NCBI RefSeq assembly: GCF_015679265.1
Contig: NZ_CP064942.1
Span: forward strand, 2,140,001 to 2,204,000
From: Pontivivens ytuae
Lineage (GTDB): Bacteria > Pseudomonadota > Alphaproteobacteria > Rhodobacterales > Rhodobacteraceae
DNA: 64,000 nucleotides
Direction of reading: 5' to 3'
In this document: positions 1-8,899 of the stretch, in pieces
Layout: every line of letters begins with the position of its first letter
Position numbering within the stretch: the first letter of the stretch is position 1
Notes under the pieces: generated by a model
Database searches by the model: none
What the model was told of the DNA's origin: nothing
What the model saw: only the letters and a program-made list of their open reading frames with translations
Program-made: the position numbers and the translations under genes

Positions 1-62
1 GCGCAAGCTCGGGAAATTCGTGAGCAGCGCCAACGTGTTGAGAATGAAGAAAGCGTAAGACC
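1..62 (+). other. Left edge, possible 3' end of an upstream gene
   Basis: The first 62 bases before cydA are open in two plus frames. One ends at a TAA at 56-58; the other runs to a TGA at 64-66 that overlaps the cydA ATG. An overlapping stop would suit an operon partner, but the stretch is too short to recognise a product, and it may equally be non-coding leader. Confidence 0.2.
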
Positions 63-1475
63 ATGATGGACACCCTTTTGCTGTCCCGGATCCAGTTCGG
101 GGCCAACATCTCGTTCCACATCCTGTTCCCGACGATCACCATCGCGCTGGGCTGGGTGCTGTTGTTCTTCAAGCTCCGCTTCAACGCCACCGGCAACATG
201 AAGTGGATGGACGCCTACCGCTTCTGGGTGAAGGTTTTCGCGCTGTCGTTCGCCATGGGCGTCGTCTCGGGCATCACGATGAGCTTCCAGTTCGGCACCA
301 ACTGGCCGGGCTTCATGGAGACGGTGGGCAATGTCGCCGGGCCGCTCCTCGCCTACGAGGTGCTGACGGCCTTCTTCCTGGAGGCGGTGTTCCTCGGCAT
401 CATGCTGTTCGGCTGGAACCGGGTGCCGGGCTGGCTGCACACGCTGGCCACGTTCCTGGTGGCGTTCGGCACCACGATGTCGGCGTTCTGGATCATCGTG
501 CTGAACTCCTGGATGCACACGCCCGCGGGCTATGAGGTCATCGACGGGGTGGTGCACGCCACCGACTGGGCTGCGATCATCTTCAACCCGTCGATGCCGT
601 ACCGCCTGACGCATATGCTGCTGGCGAGCGGTCTGACGGTGGCCTTCCTGATCGCGGGTCTCTCCGCCTTCCGGATGCTGATCGGCGATCGGTCGGAGGC
701 GGTGAAGAACCAGCTCAAGGTCGGTGCCATGATGGGTGCCCTGCTGATCCCGGTGCAGATCCTCGCGGGCGACATGCACGGCCTCAACACGCTGGAGCAC
801 CAGCCGGCCAAGGTCGCGGCGATGGAGGGCAACTGGGAGACGGACGAGGGCGTGCCGCTCCTCCTCTTCGCCATCCCAGATCAGGAGGCGCGGGAGAACC
901 GGATGGAGATCGCCATTCCCTACGGCGCGTCGCTGATCCTGACCCATGAGCTCGACGGCGAGGTGCCGGGCCTGAACGACTTCGTGACGGAGGAGGGTGA
1001 GATCCTGCACCCCCGCGTCGCCCCGGTCTTCTACGGCTTCCGGGTGATGGTCGGCACCGGCATGGCCATGCTGCTCCTGAGCTGGGCCGCGGTGGCGATG
1101 ATGGCGAGGAAGCGCACGGCCGAGGATGGGACGCGCGTGTGCCGCGGGGCGGACGGGATCGGCAGGCCGATGCTCTACGCCTTCGTCGCGATGACCTTCT
1201 CGGGCTGGCTGGCGACGCTCGCGGGCTGGTACGTGACCGAGATCGGGCGGCAGCCGTGGCTGGTGCAGGGCGTGCTGCAGACCAAGGACGCGGTGGCGCA
1301 GGTGCCCAGCGGCATGGTGCTGTCGACGCTGATCGCCTACCTCGCGGTCTACGCGGTGCTGACGGTGACCTACGTGCTGGTCCTCTTCTTCCTCGCCCGC
1401 CGTGCGTCGAAAGGGGAGCGGATGCGCAACTTCGAGCGCCCGCGCTCCGGCGCCGCCGTGATCCCGGCCGAGTGA
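63..1475 (+). CDS. cydA: Cytochrome bd-type quinol oxidase subunit I (CIO type)
   Basis: Catalytic subunit of the inner-membrane bd-type oxidase, which oxidises quinol and reduces O2 to water. The N terminus carries the haem ligand region GANISFHILFP with His19. YRLTHML gives a second candidate haem His near residue 184. The family signature GRQPW lies at 395-399. About nine hydrophobic segments are visible. At 470 residues with a short Q-loop it fits the cyanide-insensitive CioA subgroup rather than the longer E. coli CydA. Two ATGs stand in tandem at 63 and 66; 63 is used. Subunit II follows 128 bp later, with a dispersed repeat in the gap. No cydX-like small ORF is seen after subunit II, and no cydDC is within the window. 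The family call is firm; the CIO subtype is inferred from length. Confidence 0.95.
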   Translation: MMDTLLLSRIQFGANISFHILFPTITIALGWVLLFFKLRFNATGNMKWMDAYRFWVKVFALSFAMGVVSGITMSFQFGTNWPGFMETVGNVAGPLLAYEVLTAFFLEAVFLGIMLFGWNRVPGWLHTLATFLVAFGTTMSAFWIIVLNSWMHTPAGYEVIDGVVHATDWAAIIFNPSMPYRLTHMLLASGLTVAFLIAGLSAFRMLIGDRSEAVKNQLKVGAMMGALLIPVQILAGDMHGLNTLEHQPAKVAAMEGNWETDEGVPLLLFAIPDQEARENRMEIAIPYGASLILTHELDGEVPGLNDFVTEEGEILHPRVAPVFYGFRVMVGTGMAMLLLSWAAVAMMARKRTAEDGTRVCRGADGIGRPMLYAFVAMTFSGWLATLAGWYVTEIGRQPWLVQGVLQTKDAVAQVPSGMVLSTLIAYLAVYAVLTVTYVLVLFFLARRASKGERMRNFERPRSGAAVIPAE

Positions 1476-1518
1476 GACATCAACGTGCAACCGAGGGGGC
1501 GGGTCGCCTGCCCCCTCT

Positions 1519-1590
1519 TTCCAGCTTGTCGAAATATCCTCGCCGAAGGCCTTCGCCAAAGGCGAAGCAGGCAGCGCGAAACCGCATTCC
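1519..1590 (+). repeat. GGATATTTG-family repeat, right-end type (copy A)
   Basis: Intergenic copy between cydA and cydB. It starts with TTCCAGCTTGTCGAAATATC and continues into a hairpin-forming part (CTTCGCC-AAA-GGCGAAG). Closely similar sequence occurs at 24684-24751 and 28894-28967, and in reverse at 17884-17951. The cydB ribosome binding site (GGAG, 1591-1594) lies directly after it, so the element sits inside the cydAB transcript. Confidence 0.8.
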
Positions 1591-1603
1591 GGAGTGACCC
1601 CGC

Positions 1604-2617
1604 ATGATGACCCTGTTCGGAGATCCCGCCATCTGGCTGCCCATCGTCTTTGCCGGGCTGATGGGCCTCTCGATCCTGATCTACGTGATCCTCGATGGCT
1701 TCGACCTCGGCGTCGGTGTCCTGTTCCCCATGGCGCGGGAGAATGAGAAGGACATCATGATCGCCTCGATCGGGCCGTTCTGGGATGCGAACGAGACGTG
1801 GCTGGTGCTGGCGATCGGCCTCTTGCTCGTCGCGTTTCCGACGGCGCACGGCGCGATCCTGACGGCGCTCTACCTGCCCGTCGCGATCATGCTGATCGGC
1901 CTGATCCTGCGCGGCGTGGCCTTCGAGTTCCGGGTGAAGGCGCCGGAGGAGTGGCGGCGCTTCTGGAACCGGTCCTTCTTCGTCGGATCGCTGATGACGA
2001 CGTTGAGCCAGGGTTTCATGCTGGGCATCTACATCATGGGACTGGAATACACCGCGACATCGGTGGCCTTTGCGGTGCTGACGGCGGCGTGTCTGACGCT
2101 CGCCTACGCGTTCATCGGGTCGGCCTGGCTGATCCACAAGATGGCCGATGATTTCCAGCGGCGGGCCGTGCGCTGGGCGCAGCGGGCGCTGGTGGGTGTG
2201 GTGGTGGGCCTCGGCGCCGTGTCGATCGTGACGCCGCTGGTCAGCGCGCGGGTGGCGGAGAAGTGGTTCTCCTTCCCCGAGCTGATGCTGCTCGCCCCGC
2301 TGCCGTTGATGTGCGGGGCGTTGATCGTGCTGCTGTGGATGGCGCTGCGGGCGCTGCCGACGCCGGACGACCGGTGGAACTGGTTCCCGTTCGCGGCGGC
2401 CATTGTGCTGTTCACCCTCGCCTTCTTCGGGCTCGCCTACTCGTTCTATCCTTACGTCGTGCTCGACCAGCTCACGATCTATGAGGCGGCGAGTGCGCCG
2501 GAGAGCCTGATCATTATCCTCTTCGGCGCGCTCTTCGTGCTGCCGATGATCCTGGGCTACACGGTGCTGGCCTACACCGTGTTCCGCGGCAAGGCGCAGG
2601 CGCTCACCTACTACTGA
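1604..2617 (+). CDS. cydB: Cytochrome bd-type quinol oxidase subunit II
   Basis: Structural partner of the preceding subunit I; together they form the heterodimeric membrane oxidase. The 337-residue protein opens with WLPIVFAGLMGLSILIYVIL followed by DGFDLGVGVLFP, typical of CydB/CioB, and then WDANETWLVL. About eight to nine membrane segments follow, with CydB-like SFYPYVV near residue 285. The start is ATGATG at 1604 with GGAG at 1591-1594. The gene ends 62 bp before nasT, and no hairpin with a T-run is evident in that gap. Confidence 0.95.
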   Translation: MMTLFGDPAIWLPIVFAGLMGLSILIYVILDGFDLGVGVLFPMARENEKDIMIASIGPFWDANETWLVLAIGLLLVAFPTAHGAILTALYLPVAIMLIGLILRGVAFEFRVKAPEEWRRFWNRSFFVGSLMTTLSQGFMLGIYIMGLEYTATSVAFAVLTAACLTLAYAFIGSAWLIHKMADDFQRRAVRWAQRALVGVVVGLGAVSIVTPLVSARVAEKWFSFPELMLLAPLPLMCGALIVLLWMALRALPTPDDRWNWFPFAAAIVLFTLAFFGLAYSFYPYVVLDQLTIYEAASAPESLIIILFGALFVLPMILGYTVLAYTVFRGKAQALTYY

Positions 2618-2679
2618 AGGGGGCTTGCGCCGCCCGTCGCCTCCGCTACGCTGCACCGCAGCATGAAGCGGAGGCGCCG

Positions 2680-3261
2680 TTGGACGGGCTCAACATCCTT
2701 GTCGTGGACATGGACCCGGAGCGGGGGGAGGAGATCGTCTCCGCCCTGCGCGAGGCCGGTGCGGGCCGCGTGACCCGGGTCGAGGCGACGGCGGGCCTCG
2801 ACCGGCGGCTGGCGGAGGTGGCCCCCGACATCGTGCTCGTCGATCTGGAGCATCCGAGCCGCGACATGCTCGATGCGCTGACGCTCGCGACGGAGCCCAC
2901 GGCGCGGCCCGTGGCGATGTTCGTGGACCGCTCGGACCGGGCGCTGATGCAGGCGGCGATCGATGCGGGCGTGTCGGCCTACGTGGTCGACGGGCTCAGG
3001 GCCGACCGGGTGAAACCGGTGCTCGACATGGCTATCGCGCGCTTCCACTCGGTCGGGCGGCTCAGGGCGGAGCTGGAGGCGACGCGGGCCGCATTGGCCG
3101 AGCGGAAGACCATCGACCGGGCCAAGGGCATCCTGATGAAGGCGCGGGGCCTCAGCGAGGACGAGGCCTACGCGCTCCTGCGCAAGACCGCGATGGATCA
3201 GGGCCGCCGGGTGGCGGAGGTGGCCGAGAGCCTCGTCTCCGCAGCGGGGCTGCTCGGATGA
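2680..3261 (+). CDS. nasT: NasT-type ANTAR antiterminator
   Basis: RNA-binding positive regulator of nitrate assimilation. The N-terminal receiver-like domain (residues 1-120, NILVVDMDP, IVLVDLEHPSRD) is followed by a helix and a C-terminal ANTAR domain (about 140-190, IDRAKGILMKARGLSEDEAY). Members bind paired hexaloop hairpins in leader RNA and prevent termination; in the NasS-NasT pair, NasS holds NasT inactive until nitrate or nitrite binds. The start is a TTG at 2680 with GGAGG at 2670-2674; no in-frame ATG fits the N terminus. The stop overlaps the nasS ATG (ATGA), implying coupled synthesis. The probable target leader lies at 4416-4683, just ahead of the transport operon. Confidence 0.93.
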   Translation: MDGLNILVVDMDPERGEEIVSALREAGAGRVTRVEATAGLDRRLAEVAPDIVLVDLEHPSRDMLDALTLATEPTARPVAMFVDRSDRALMQAAIDAGVSAYVVDGLRADRVKPVLDMAIARFHSVGRLRAELEATRAALAERKTIDRAKGILMKARGLSEDEAYALLRKTAMDQGRRVAEVAESLVSAAGLLG

Positions 3262-4415
3262 GCCGGGTCGAGATCACGCTGGGCTACATTCCGCTGACGG
3301 ACGCGGCGCTGCCGATCCTTGCGCTGGAGCTGGGCTTCGCCGCCGAGGAGGGTGTGGAGCTCACGCTGGTGCGGGAGCCGAGCTGGTCCAACATTCGCGA
3401 CAAGGTGGCGATGGGGGTCTATCCGGCCGCCCACATGCTCAGCCCGCTGGCGATCGCTCTGACCGCAGGGGTGGGGCCGCATCATGCACCGGTGGTGGCT
3501 CCCATGCTGCTGGGCACCAACGGCAACACGCTGACGGCGACGCCTGCGCTGGCGGAGCGGTTGCGCGCGAAGGGGGCGGTCTTCGGCGATGCGGCCTCGA
3601 CCGGGGCGGCGCTGGCGCAGGTGGAGGATCTGCGCGTCGGCGTCCCCTTTCCTCATTCGATGCATCGCGAGCTGGTGCGGTTCCTGATCGAGCGGTCGGG
3701 TGGCGATGCGGATCGCGTGAGCTTCCTGACCGCGCCGCCGCGGATCCTGCCGGAGGTGCTGGCGGCTGATGAGGTCGATGCCTTCATGGTCGGTGAGCCC
3801 TGGGGCTCGACCTCCGTCGACCGGGGGGCGGGCGAGGTGCTGCTGACCGGGGCGCAGATCTGGGCCGGCGCGCCGGAGAAGGTGCTGGCCTTCGACGCTG
3901 GCTGGGTCGAGGCGCAGGAGGATGGCGCGCTGGCACTGGTCCGGGCGCTCTATCGCGCGGCGCTCTGGGCCGCGGGGCGGGAGAGTGCGGCGTCGATCGC
4001 GGAGATCCTGGCGCTGCCCCGTTACCTCGACACCTCGGCGGAGGTGATCGAGCGGGCGCTGCGCGGACAGGTCCTGGCGCAATCCGGTGGAGTGCCCGTC
4101 GAGGCGCCGGGGCTGTTGCGGCTGGATGCGCCCGGTGCGCTCTATCCCTGGATCAGCGGGGCGGAGTGGATCGCGGATCGCGCGGCACCCGGCTGGGGCA
4201 TCGGGCGGGTGGAGGCGCAGGCGGCGGCCCGCGCGACCTTCCGACCCGACCTGCTGCATGCCGCTCTGGCCCCGCTGGAGGGGGCCTTGCCCCGCCCGAT
4301 GGCCAAGGTAGAAGGGCGGCTGGCGGCGGGAGATGCAGTGCCCGGCACCCGTGGTCCGGTGCTCGCCGGCCCCGATCTCTTCTTCGACGGATCGGTTTTC
4401 GAGCCCGCTGACTAG
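3258..4415 (+). CDS. nasS: NasS-type cytosolic nitrate/nitrite sensor (NrtA/CmpA fold)
   Basis: A 385-residue protein of the NrtA/CmpA periplasmic-binding fold without a signal peptide: it begins MSRVEITLGYIPLTDAALP and goes directly into the fold. Shared family segments include AAHMLSPLAIALTAG, GTNGNTLTAT, GVPFPHSMHRELVRF and FMVGEPWGS. A cytosolic binding protein fused by translational coupling to an ANTAR protein is the hallmark of NasS, which sequesters NasT when nitrate or nitrite is absent. It is clearly related to the secreted nrtA product encoded at 4684-6030. The role is inferred from family and context, with high confidence. Confidence 0.92.
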   Translation: MSRVEITLGYIPLTDAALPILALELGFAAEEGVELTLVREPSWSNIRDKVAMGVYPAAHMLSPLAIALTAGVGPHHAPVVAPMLLGTNGNTLTATPALAERLRAKGAVFGDAASTGAALAQVEDLRVGVPFPHSMHRELVRFLIERSGGDADRVSFLTAPPRILPEVLAADEVDAFMVGEPWGSTSVDRGAGEVLLTGAQIWAGAPEKVLAFDAGWVEAQEDGALALVRALYRAALWAAGRESAASIAEILALPRYLDTSAEVIERALRGQVLAQSGGVPVEAPGLLRLDAPGALYPWISGAEWIADRAAPGWGIGRVEAQAAARATFRPDLLHAALAPLEGALPRPMAKVEGRLAAGDAVPGTRGPVLAGPDLFFDGSVFEPAD

Positions 4416-4683
4416 ATTTTCTGCACAGAAAATCGGCAAACAGGCCCCTCAGGTCGGTAAATTTGTGCAGATGCGAAGCGAGAGCCGTTTTTTGTGCATT
4501 TGCGTTTGACGCCGCCGGGGCGACTCATGCACCTTCTCGTTAACGGGCAACGACGCCCGCGACCGGCCCCGGCGTAGGGGTCTTCCGCAAAGAGCAGAGC
4601 CGCTCATTCCGTTGTCGGGTTCACCCCCCGGCCACCGGATGCGCGGCTTTTTTCGTTCTGGCCAGTCCTTCGAGGAGACAGAC
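4416..4683 (+). promoter_or_regulatory. nrt-nir-nas leader with ANTAR-type hexaloop hairpin
   Basis: Long leader between nasS and nrtA. A perfect 8-bp hairpin with a GCAC loop follows the nasS stop (4415-4434). A 5-bp stem CGGGC/GCCCG (4544-4548, 4555-4559) encloses the hexaloop AACGAC (4549-4554), with A at loop position 1 and G at position 4 as ANTAR targets require. A second A1/G4 hexaloop (P1) was not found; the best upstream stems are GTGCAT/ATGCAC (4494-4499, 4527-4532) and CGCC/GGCG (4510-4522). An attenuator follows. The region is the expected NasT target. The promoter itself was not identified. Confidence 0.6.
4598..4653 (+). terminator. Leader attenuator ahead of nrtA
   Basis: AGCCGC (4598-4603) is perfectly complementary to GCGGCT (4643-4648), and the 3' arm runs straight into six T residues (4648-4653). 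The 39-base loop can fold further (CGGG/CCCG around 4616-4630). It lies after the hexaloop hairpin and 31 bp before the nrtA ATG, as expected for a terminator that NasT overrides. Confidence 0.65.
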
Positions 4684-6030
4684 ATGCGACTGACAGCTTC
4701 ACTGATGCTCGCCACGGTGCTCGGCACCGGCGCGGCCCATGCCGAGTTCATCTTTCCCGAGAAGGACGAGCTGACCTTCGGCTTCATCAAGCTCACCGAC
4801 ATGGCGCCGCTCGCGGTGGCCTACGAGCTCGGCTATTTCGAGGAGGAGGGCCTCTACGTCACGCTGGAGCCGCAGGCGAACTGGAAGGTTCTGCTCGACG
4901 GCGTGATCGACGGGCAGCTCGACGGCGCACACATGCTGGCCGGTCAGCCGCTGGCCGCCACGATTGGCTACGGGACCGAGGCGCATATCGTCACCCCGTT
5001 CTCCATGGACCTGAACGGCAACGGCATCACCGTGTCGAACGAGGTCTGGGCGATGATGGAGGAGCACGTTCCGCATGACGACGCGGGCCTGCCGATCCAT
5101 CCGATTTCGGCCGAGGCGCTGGCGCCGGTGGTCGAGGCGTTCAACGACCGGGGCGAGAGCTTCAACATGGGGATGGTCTTCCCCGTCTCCACCCACAATT
5201 ACGAGCTGCGCTACTGGCTGGCCGCCGGTGGCCTGCATCCGGGTTACTACTCCCCGGACAACACCACGGGTCAGATCGACGCCGACGTGCTCCTGTCCGT
5301 GACGCCGCCGCCGCAGATGCCGGCGACGCTGGAGGCGGGCACGATCCACGGCTACTGCGTGGGTGAGCCGTGGAACCAGCAGGCGGTGTTCAAGGGGATC
5401 GGCGTGCCGGTCATCACCGACTACCAGATTTGGGAGAACAACCCCGAGAAGGTCTTCGGCATGACGGCCGAGTTCGTGGAGGAGAACCCGAACACGGCGC
5501 TCCTCGTGACCAAGGCGCTGATCCGCGCGGCCATCTGGCTGGACGAGAACGACAACGCGAACCGGCCCGAGGCGGTCGAGATCCTGAGCCGTCCCAACTA
5601 CGTCGGCGCGGATGCCGAGGTGATCGCGGCGTCGATGACCGGCACCTTCGAGTTCGAAGAGGGTGACGTGCGCGACATCCCGGACTTCAACGTCTTCTTC
5701 CGCTACTACGCGACCTATCCGTTCTACTCCGACGCCGTCTGGTACCTCACCCAGATGCGCCGCTGGGGCCAGATCGCCGAGCCGCAGCCCGACAGCTGGT
5801 TCGACGAGGTCGCCCGCTCGGTCTACCGCCCGGACATCTACATGCAGGCCGCGCAGATGGTGATCGACGAGGGCTATGCAACGGAAGCGGACTTCCCGTT
5901 CGGCACGGACGGCTACAAGGACCCGACCGACGCGTTCCTCGACGGCGTCATGTATGACGGCCGCCAGCCCAACGCCTACCTCGACAGCCTCACCATCGGG
6001 CTGAAGGGTGACGAGAGCGTGGGCGGCTGA
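4684..6030 (+). CDS. nrtA: Nitrate ABC transporter periplasmic binding protein
   Basis: Captures nitrate (or nitrite) in the periplasm for the NrtBC permease. A Sec signal peptide covers about residues 1-20 ([20 protein letters not shown]). The NrtA/CmpA fold follows: [63 protein letters not shown] and [14 protein letters not shown]. The mature length fits the family. The ATG at 4684 is chosen over an in-frame ATG at 4612 because AGGAG (4673-4677) is correctly spaced and the signal peptide begins there; 4612 would also lie inside the attenuator. First gene of the transport and reduction operon. Confidence 0.95.
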   Translation: MRLTASLMLATVLGTGAAHAEFIFPEKDELTFGFIKLTDMAPLAVAYELGYFEEEGLYVTLEPQANWKVLLDGVIDGQLDGAHMLAGQPLAATIGYGTEAHIVTPFSMDLNGNGITVSNEVWAMMEEHVPHDDAGLPIHPISAEALAPVVEAFNDRGESFNMGMVFPVSTHNYELRYWLAAGGLHPGYYSPDNTTGQIDADVLLSVTPPPQMPATLEAGTIHGYCVGEPWNQQAVFKGIGVPVITDYQIWENNPEKVFGMTAEFVEENPNTALLVTKALIRAAIWLDENDNANRPEAVEILSRPNYVGADAEVIAASMTGTFEFEEGDVRDIPDFNVFFRYYATYPFYSDAVWYLTQMRRWGQIAEPQPDSWFDEVARSVYRPDIYMQAAQMVIDEGYATEADFPFGTDGYKDPTDAFLDGVMYDGRQPNAYLDSLTIGLKGDESVGG

Positions 6031-6103
6031 GACCTCCCTGACTGGGGCGGCCTCGGTTGGGTCGCCCCGCCTTTCCCCAAGTTTTGCAGGCCGGAGCGTA
6101 GCA

Positions 6104-7186
6104 ATGACCGCCATGACCGACCCCGACACGCTGGCAGTGGAGAAGGAAGCGCGCCGCGAGCGCCTCTTCACCCGGATCAACAAGGCCGATGGCACGTTCC
6201 GCGTGCTGGGGCTGAGCTGGATCACGCCGCTTCTGAAGATCATGGCGGGCGACCGGCCCGGCGCGCACCTCAAGGACATCTGGCGGATGCTGGCCGTGCC
6301 GCTGATCGCCATCCTGTGCTTTCTGGCTCTGTGGGCGACGCTGGCGCCGCGCGTGCAGACCTCGCTGGGCGCCATTCCGGGGCCGCAGCAGGTGTGGGAG
6401 CAGGTCGGCGTCCTGCATTCCGACGCACAGCGTGAATGGGCGCGGGAGGCGCAGTTCTACGAGCGGCTTGAGGCGCGCAACGAGGCGCTGCGCGAGGCCG
6501 GGCAGGCCGACCGGATCCGGGAGCGGACCTATACCGGCGCACCGACGTATTACTCGCAGATCTGGACGTCGCTCCAGACCGTCTTCTTCGGCTTCCTGAT
6601 CGCGACGGCGGTGGCCGTGCCCATCGGGATCGCCTGCGGGCTGTCGGCGAGCTTCAACGCCGCGATGAACCCGATCATCCAGATCTTCAAGCCGGTTAGC
6701 CCGCTCGCCTGGCTGCCGATCGTGACCATGGTGGTCTCCGCGCTCTACACCACGCAGGACGGCTGGTTCGAGAAGGCGTTCCTGACCTCGGCCATCACGG
6801 TGACGCTGTGTTCGCTGTGGCCGACGCTTATCAACACCGCGCTGGGTGTGGCGAGCATCGACAAGGACCTCGTGAACGTGGGCCGGGTGCTGAAGCTCGA
6901 CACCAAGACGCGGATCCTGAAGCTGGTGCTGCCGTCGGCGCTGCCGCTGATCTTCACCGGGCTGCGGCTGAGCCTCGGCGTCGGCTGGATGGTGCTGATC
7001 GCGGCCGAGATGCTGGCGCAGAACCCGGGCCTGGGCAAATTCGTGTGGGACGAGTTCCAGAACGGCTCCTCCGACAGTCTGGCGCGGATCATGGTGGCGG
7101 TGCTCACCATTGGGATCATCGGCTACCTGCTCGACCGGCTGATGTACGCGATACAGTCCATGTTCACCTTCTCGGCGACGCGGTGA
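6104..7186 (+). CDS. nrtB: Nitrate ABC transporter permease
   Basis: Inner-membrane permease of the NrtB/SsuC family, 360 residues. A cytosolic N terminus is followed by a first membrane span (LAVPLIAILCFLALWATLAP), a periplasmic stretch with PTYYSQIWTSLQT, and a core of about five further spans. The EAA-type coupling loop is near DKDLVNVGRVLKLDTKTRIL. The family motif PVSPLAWLPIVTM is present. The ATG at 6104 has GGAG at 6093-6096; upstream in-frame codons give a proline/serine-rich, non-conserved extension. The stop is next to or overlaps the start of the ATPase gene, so the two are coupled. Confidence 0.93.
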   Translation: MTAMTDPDTLAVEKEARRERLFTRINKADGTFRVLGLSWITPLLKIMAGDRPGAHLKDIWRMLAVPLIAILCFLALWATLAPRVQTSLGAIPGPQQVWEQVGVLHSDAQREWAREAQFYERLEARNEALREAGQADRIRERTYTGAPTYYSQIWTSLQTVFFGFLIATAVAVPIGIACGLSASFNAAMNPIIQIFKPVSPLAWLPIVTMVVSALYTTQDGWFEKAFLTSAITVTLCSLWPTLINTALGVASIDKDLVNVGRVLKLDTKTRILKLVLPSALPLIFTGLRLSLGVGWMVLIAAEMLAQNPGLGKFVWDEFQNGSSDSLARIMVAVLTIGIIGYLLDRLMYAIQSMFTFSATR

Positions 7187-7191
7187 GCGGC

Positions 7192-8844
7192 ATGGGGATC
7201 CTGACGCTTCAGAATGTCTCCAAGGGCTATGGCGGGACGCCGGTCCTGAAGGACATCAGCCTCGACGTGGCCGAGGGCGAGTTCGTGGCGGTGCTGGGTT
7301 TCTCCGGCACGGGCAAGACCACGCTGATGAACCTGCTCGCCGGGCTGGAACTGCCGGATGCGGGGGCGGTGACCTTCCGCGACGCGCCGGTCGAGGGGCC
7401 GGGGCCGGAGCGGGGCCTGGTCTTCCAGTCCTACTCGCTGATGCCGTGGCTGACGGTGAAGGGCAACGTCGCACTGGCCGTGGACGCGGTGCACGCCAAG
7501 AAGCCCAAGGGCGAGAAGGCGGAACTGGTCACCAGATATATCGATATGGTGGGCCTCTCCCACGCGGTCGATCGGCGTCCGGCGGAGCTTTCGGGGGGCA
7601 TGCGCCAGCGCGTCGCGGTGGCGCGCGCGCTGGCGATGCAGCCCGAGGTCCTGCTGCTCGACGAGCCTCTCTCCGCGCTCGATGCGCTGACGCGGGCCAA
7701 CCTGCAGGACGAGATCGAGGCGATCAGCCGGATCGAGAAGAAGACCATCGTTCTGATCACCAACGACGTGGACGAGGCGATCCTGCTCGCCGACCGCATC
7801 GTGCCGCTGAACCCCGACGGCACGCTGGGCGAGGCGTTCGAGGTCAACATCCCGCATCCGCGCGAGCGCACGGCGATGAATGCCGACCCGGTGTTCAAGA
7901 GCCTGCGGGGCAAGGTCACGCAGTACCTGATGCAGGTCGGGATCGATGCGAAGGCCGAAGGGACGCGCACGCTGCCAGACGTCACCGCGATCCACCACAT
8001 GGCGCCGAAGGCGTACCGGGAGGCCGCGATCTCACTGACCGATGACCGCTATCTCCAGTTCTCTCAGGTCCACAAGGTCTATCCGACGCCCAAGGGGCCG
8101 CTGACCGTGGTCGAGGATTTCGAGCTGACGCTGAAGAAGGGCGAGTTCGTCTCGGTCATCGGGCATTCGGGCTGCGGCAAGTCCACGGCGCTGACCATGG
8201 CGGCGGGGCTCAACGAGATCTCCAAGGGTGCGATCATCCTCGACGGCAAGCACGTGGAGGGCGCGGATCCGGAGCGGGCGGTGGTGTTCCAGGCGCCTTC
8301 GCTGTTCCCGTGGCTAACGGCGCGGGAGAACGTGGCGATCGGTGTGGACCGGGTCTACCCGAAGGCGAGCCAGGCCGAGCGGCAGGAGGTGGTGGAATAC
8401 TACCTCGAACGGGTCGGGCTGGCGGATGCGATGCACAAGCAGGCCTCCGAACTGTCCAACGGGATGAAGCAGCGGGTGGGGATCGCGCGGGCCTTTGCGC
8501 TCAGCCCCAAGCTGCTGTTGCTTGATGAGCCCTTTGGGATGCTCGACAGCCTCACGCGCTGGGAGTTGCAGGAAGTGCTGATGGAGGTGTGGAGCCGCAC
8601 GCAGGTCACGACGATCTGCGTCACGCATGACGTGGACGAGGCGGTTCTCTTGAGCGACCGGGTGGTGATGATGACCAACGGGCCGCGGGCGACGATCGGC
8701 AAGATCATGGACGTGGACCTGCCGCGGCCGCGGACGCGCAAGGCGCTGCTCGATCACCCCGACTACTACACCTATCGCGGCGAGGTGCTGCAGTTCCTGG
8801 AGGACTACGAGCACGGCCACCAGAAGAAGGCGGACGCGGCATGA
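7192..8844 (+). CDS. nrtC: Nitrate ABC transporter ATPase, two fused ATP-binding domains
   Basis: Energises nitrate uptake. The 550-residue protein has two complete ATPase modules in tandem, matching NrtC plus NrtD in one chain. Domain 1 (about 1-260) has Walker A GFSGTGKT, signature LSGGMRQR and Walker B LLLDEPLSALD. Domain 2 (about 285-550) has GHSGCGKS, an altered signature LSNGMKQR and LLLDEPFGMLD. Both have the D-loop, and the H-loop of domain 1 reads LITNDVDEA instead of THDVDEA. There is no NrtA-like C-terminal domain of the cyanobacterial NrtC kind. A GTG at 7183 overlapping the nrtB stop is an alternative start; neither start has a strong Shine-Dalgarno sequence. Symbol by function; nrtCD would describe it better. 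Confidence 0.9.
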   Translation: MGILTLQNVSKGYGGTPVLKDISLDVAEGEFVAVLGFSGTGKTTLMNLLAGLELPDAGAVTFRDAPVEGPGPERGLVFQSYSLMPWLTVKGNVALAVDAVHAKKPKGEKAELVTRYIDMVGLSHAVDRRPAELSGGMRQRVAVARALAMQPEVLLLDEPLSALDALTRANLQDEIEAISRIEKKTIVLITNDVDEAILLADRIVPLNPDGTLGEAFEVNIPHPRERTAMNADPVFKSLRGKVTQYLMQVGIDAKAEGTRTLPDVTAIHHMAPKAYREAAISLTDDRYLQFSQVHKVYPTPKGPLTVVEDFELTLKKGEFVSVIGHSGCGKSTALTMAAGLNEISKGAIILDGKHVEGADPERAVVFQAPSLFPWLTARENVAIGVDRVYPKASQAERQEVVEYYLERVGLADAMHKQASELSNGMKQRVGIARAFALSPKLLLLDEPFGMLDSLTRWELQEVLMEVWSRTQVTTICVTHDVDEAVLLSDRVVMMTNGPRATIGKIMDVDLPRPRTRKALLDHPDYYTYRGEVLQFLEDYEHGHQKKADAA

Positions 8845-8855
8845 AGGGGCGGGAC

Positions 8856-8890
8856 CGCCTCCGGCGGGAGTATTTGAGCGAATTCGAAAG
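8856..8890 (+). repeat. GGATATTTG-family repeat, left-end type, diverged (copy B)
   Basis: CGCCTCCGGCGGGAGTATTT followed by GAGCGAATTCGAAAG lies in the 55-bp gap between the ATPase gene and nirB. CGCC-TCC-GGCG can form a short hairpin. It is a diverged single end of the family seen in full at 17884-18122 and 24558-24751. The nirB ribosome binding site overlaps its 3' edge. Confidence 0.6.
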
Positions 8891-8899
8891 GGGCGTGCG

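Noticed and set aside
1370..2656. Long minus-strand open frame opposite cydB
   Set aside because: It is a high-GC shadow: composition is Arg/His/Gln-rich with no family pattern, while the plus strand encodes a clear CydB.
4477..4487. Candidate first ANTAR hexaloop (A-x-x-G) near 4477
   Set aside because: The loop pattern fits but the flanking bases cannot pair, so it was not called as P1.
4537..4553. TCGTT/AACGA stem over AACGGGC
   Set aside because: It has a 7-base loop and excludes the better CGGGC/GCCCG hexaloop hairpin.
6008..6103. Earlier in-frame start for nrtB
   Set aside because: No ribosome binding site and the added residues are low-complexity and not family-like; ATG 6104 has GGAG.
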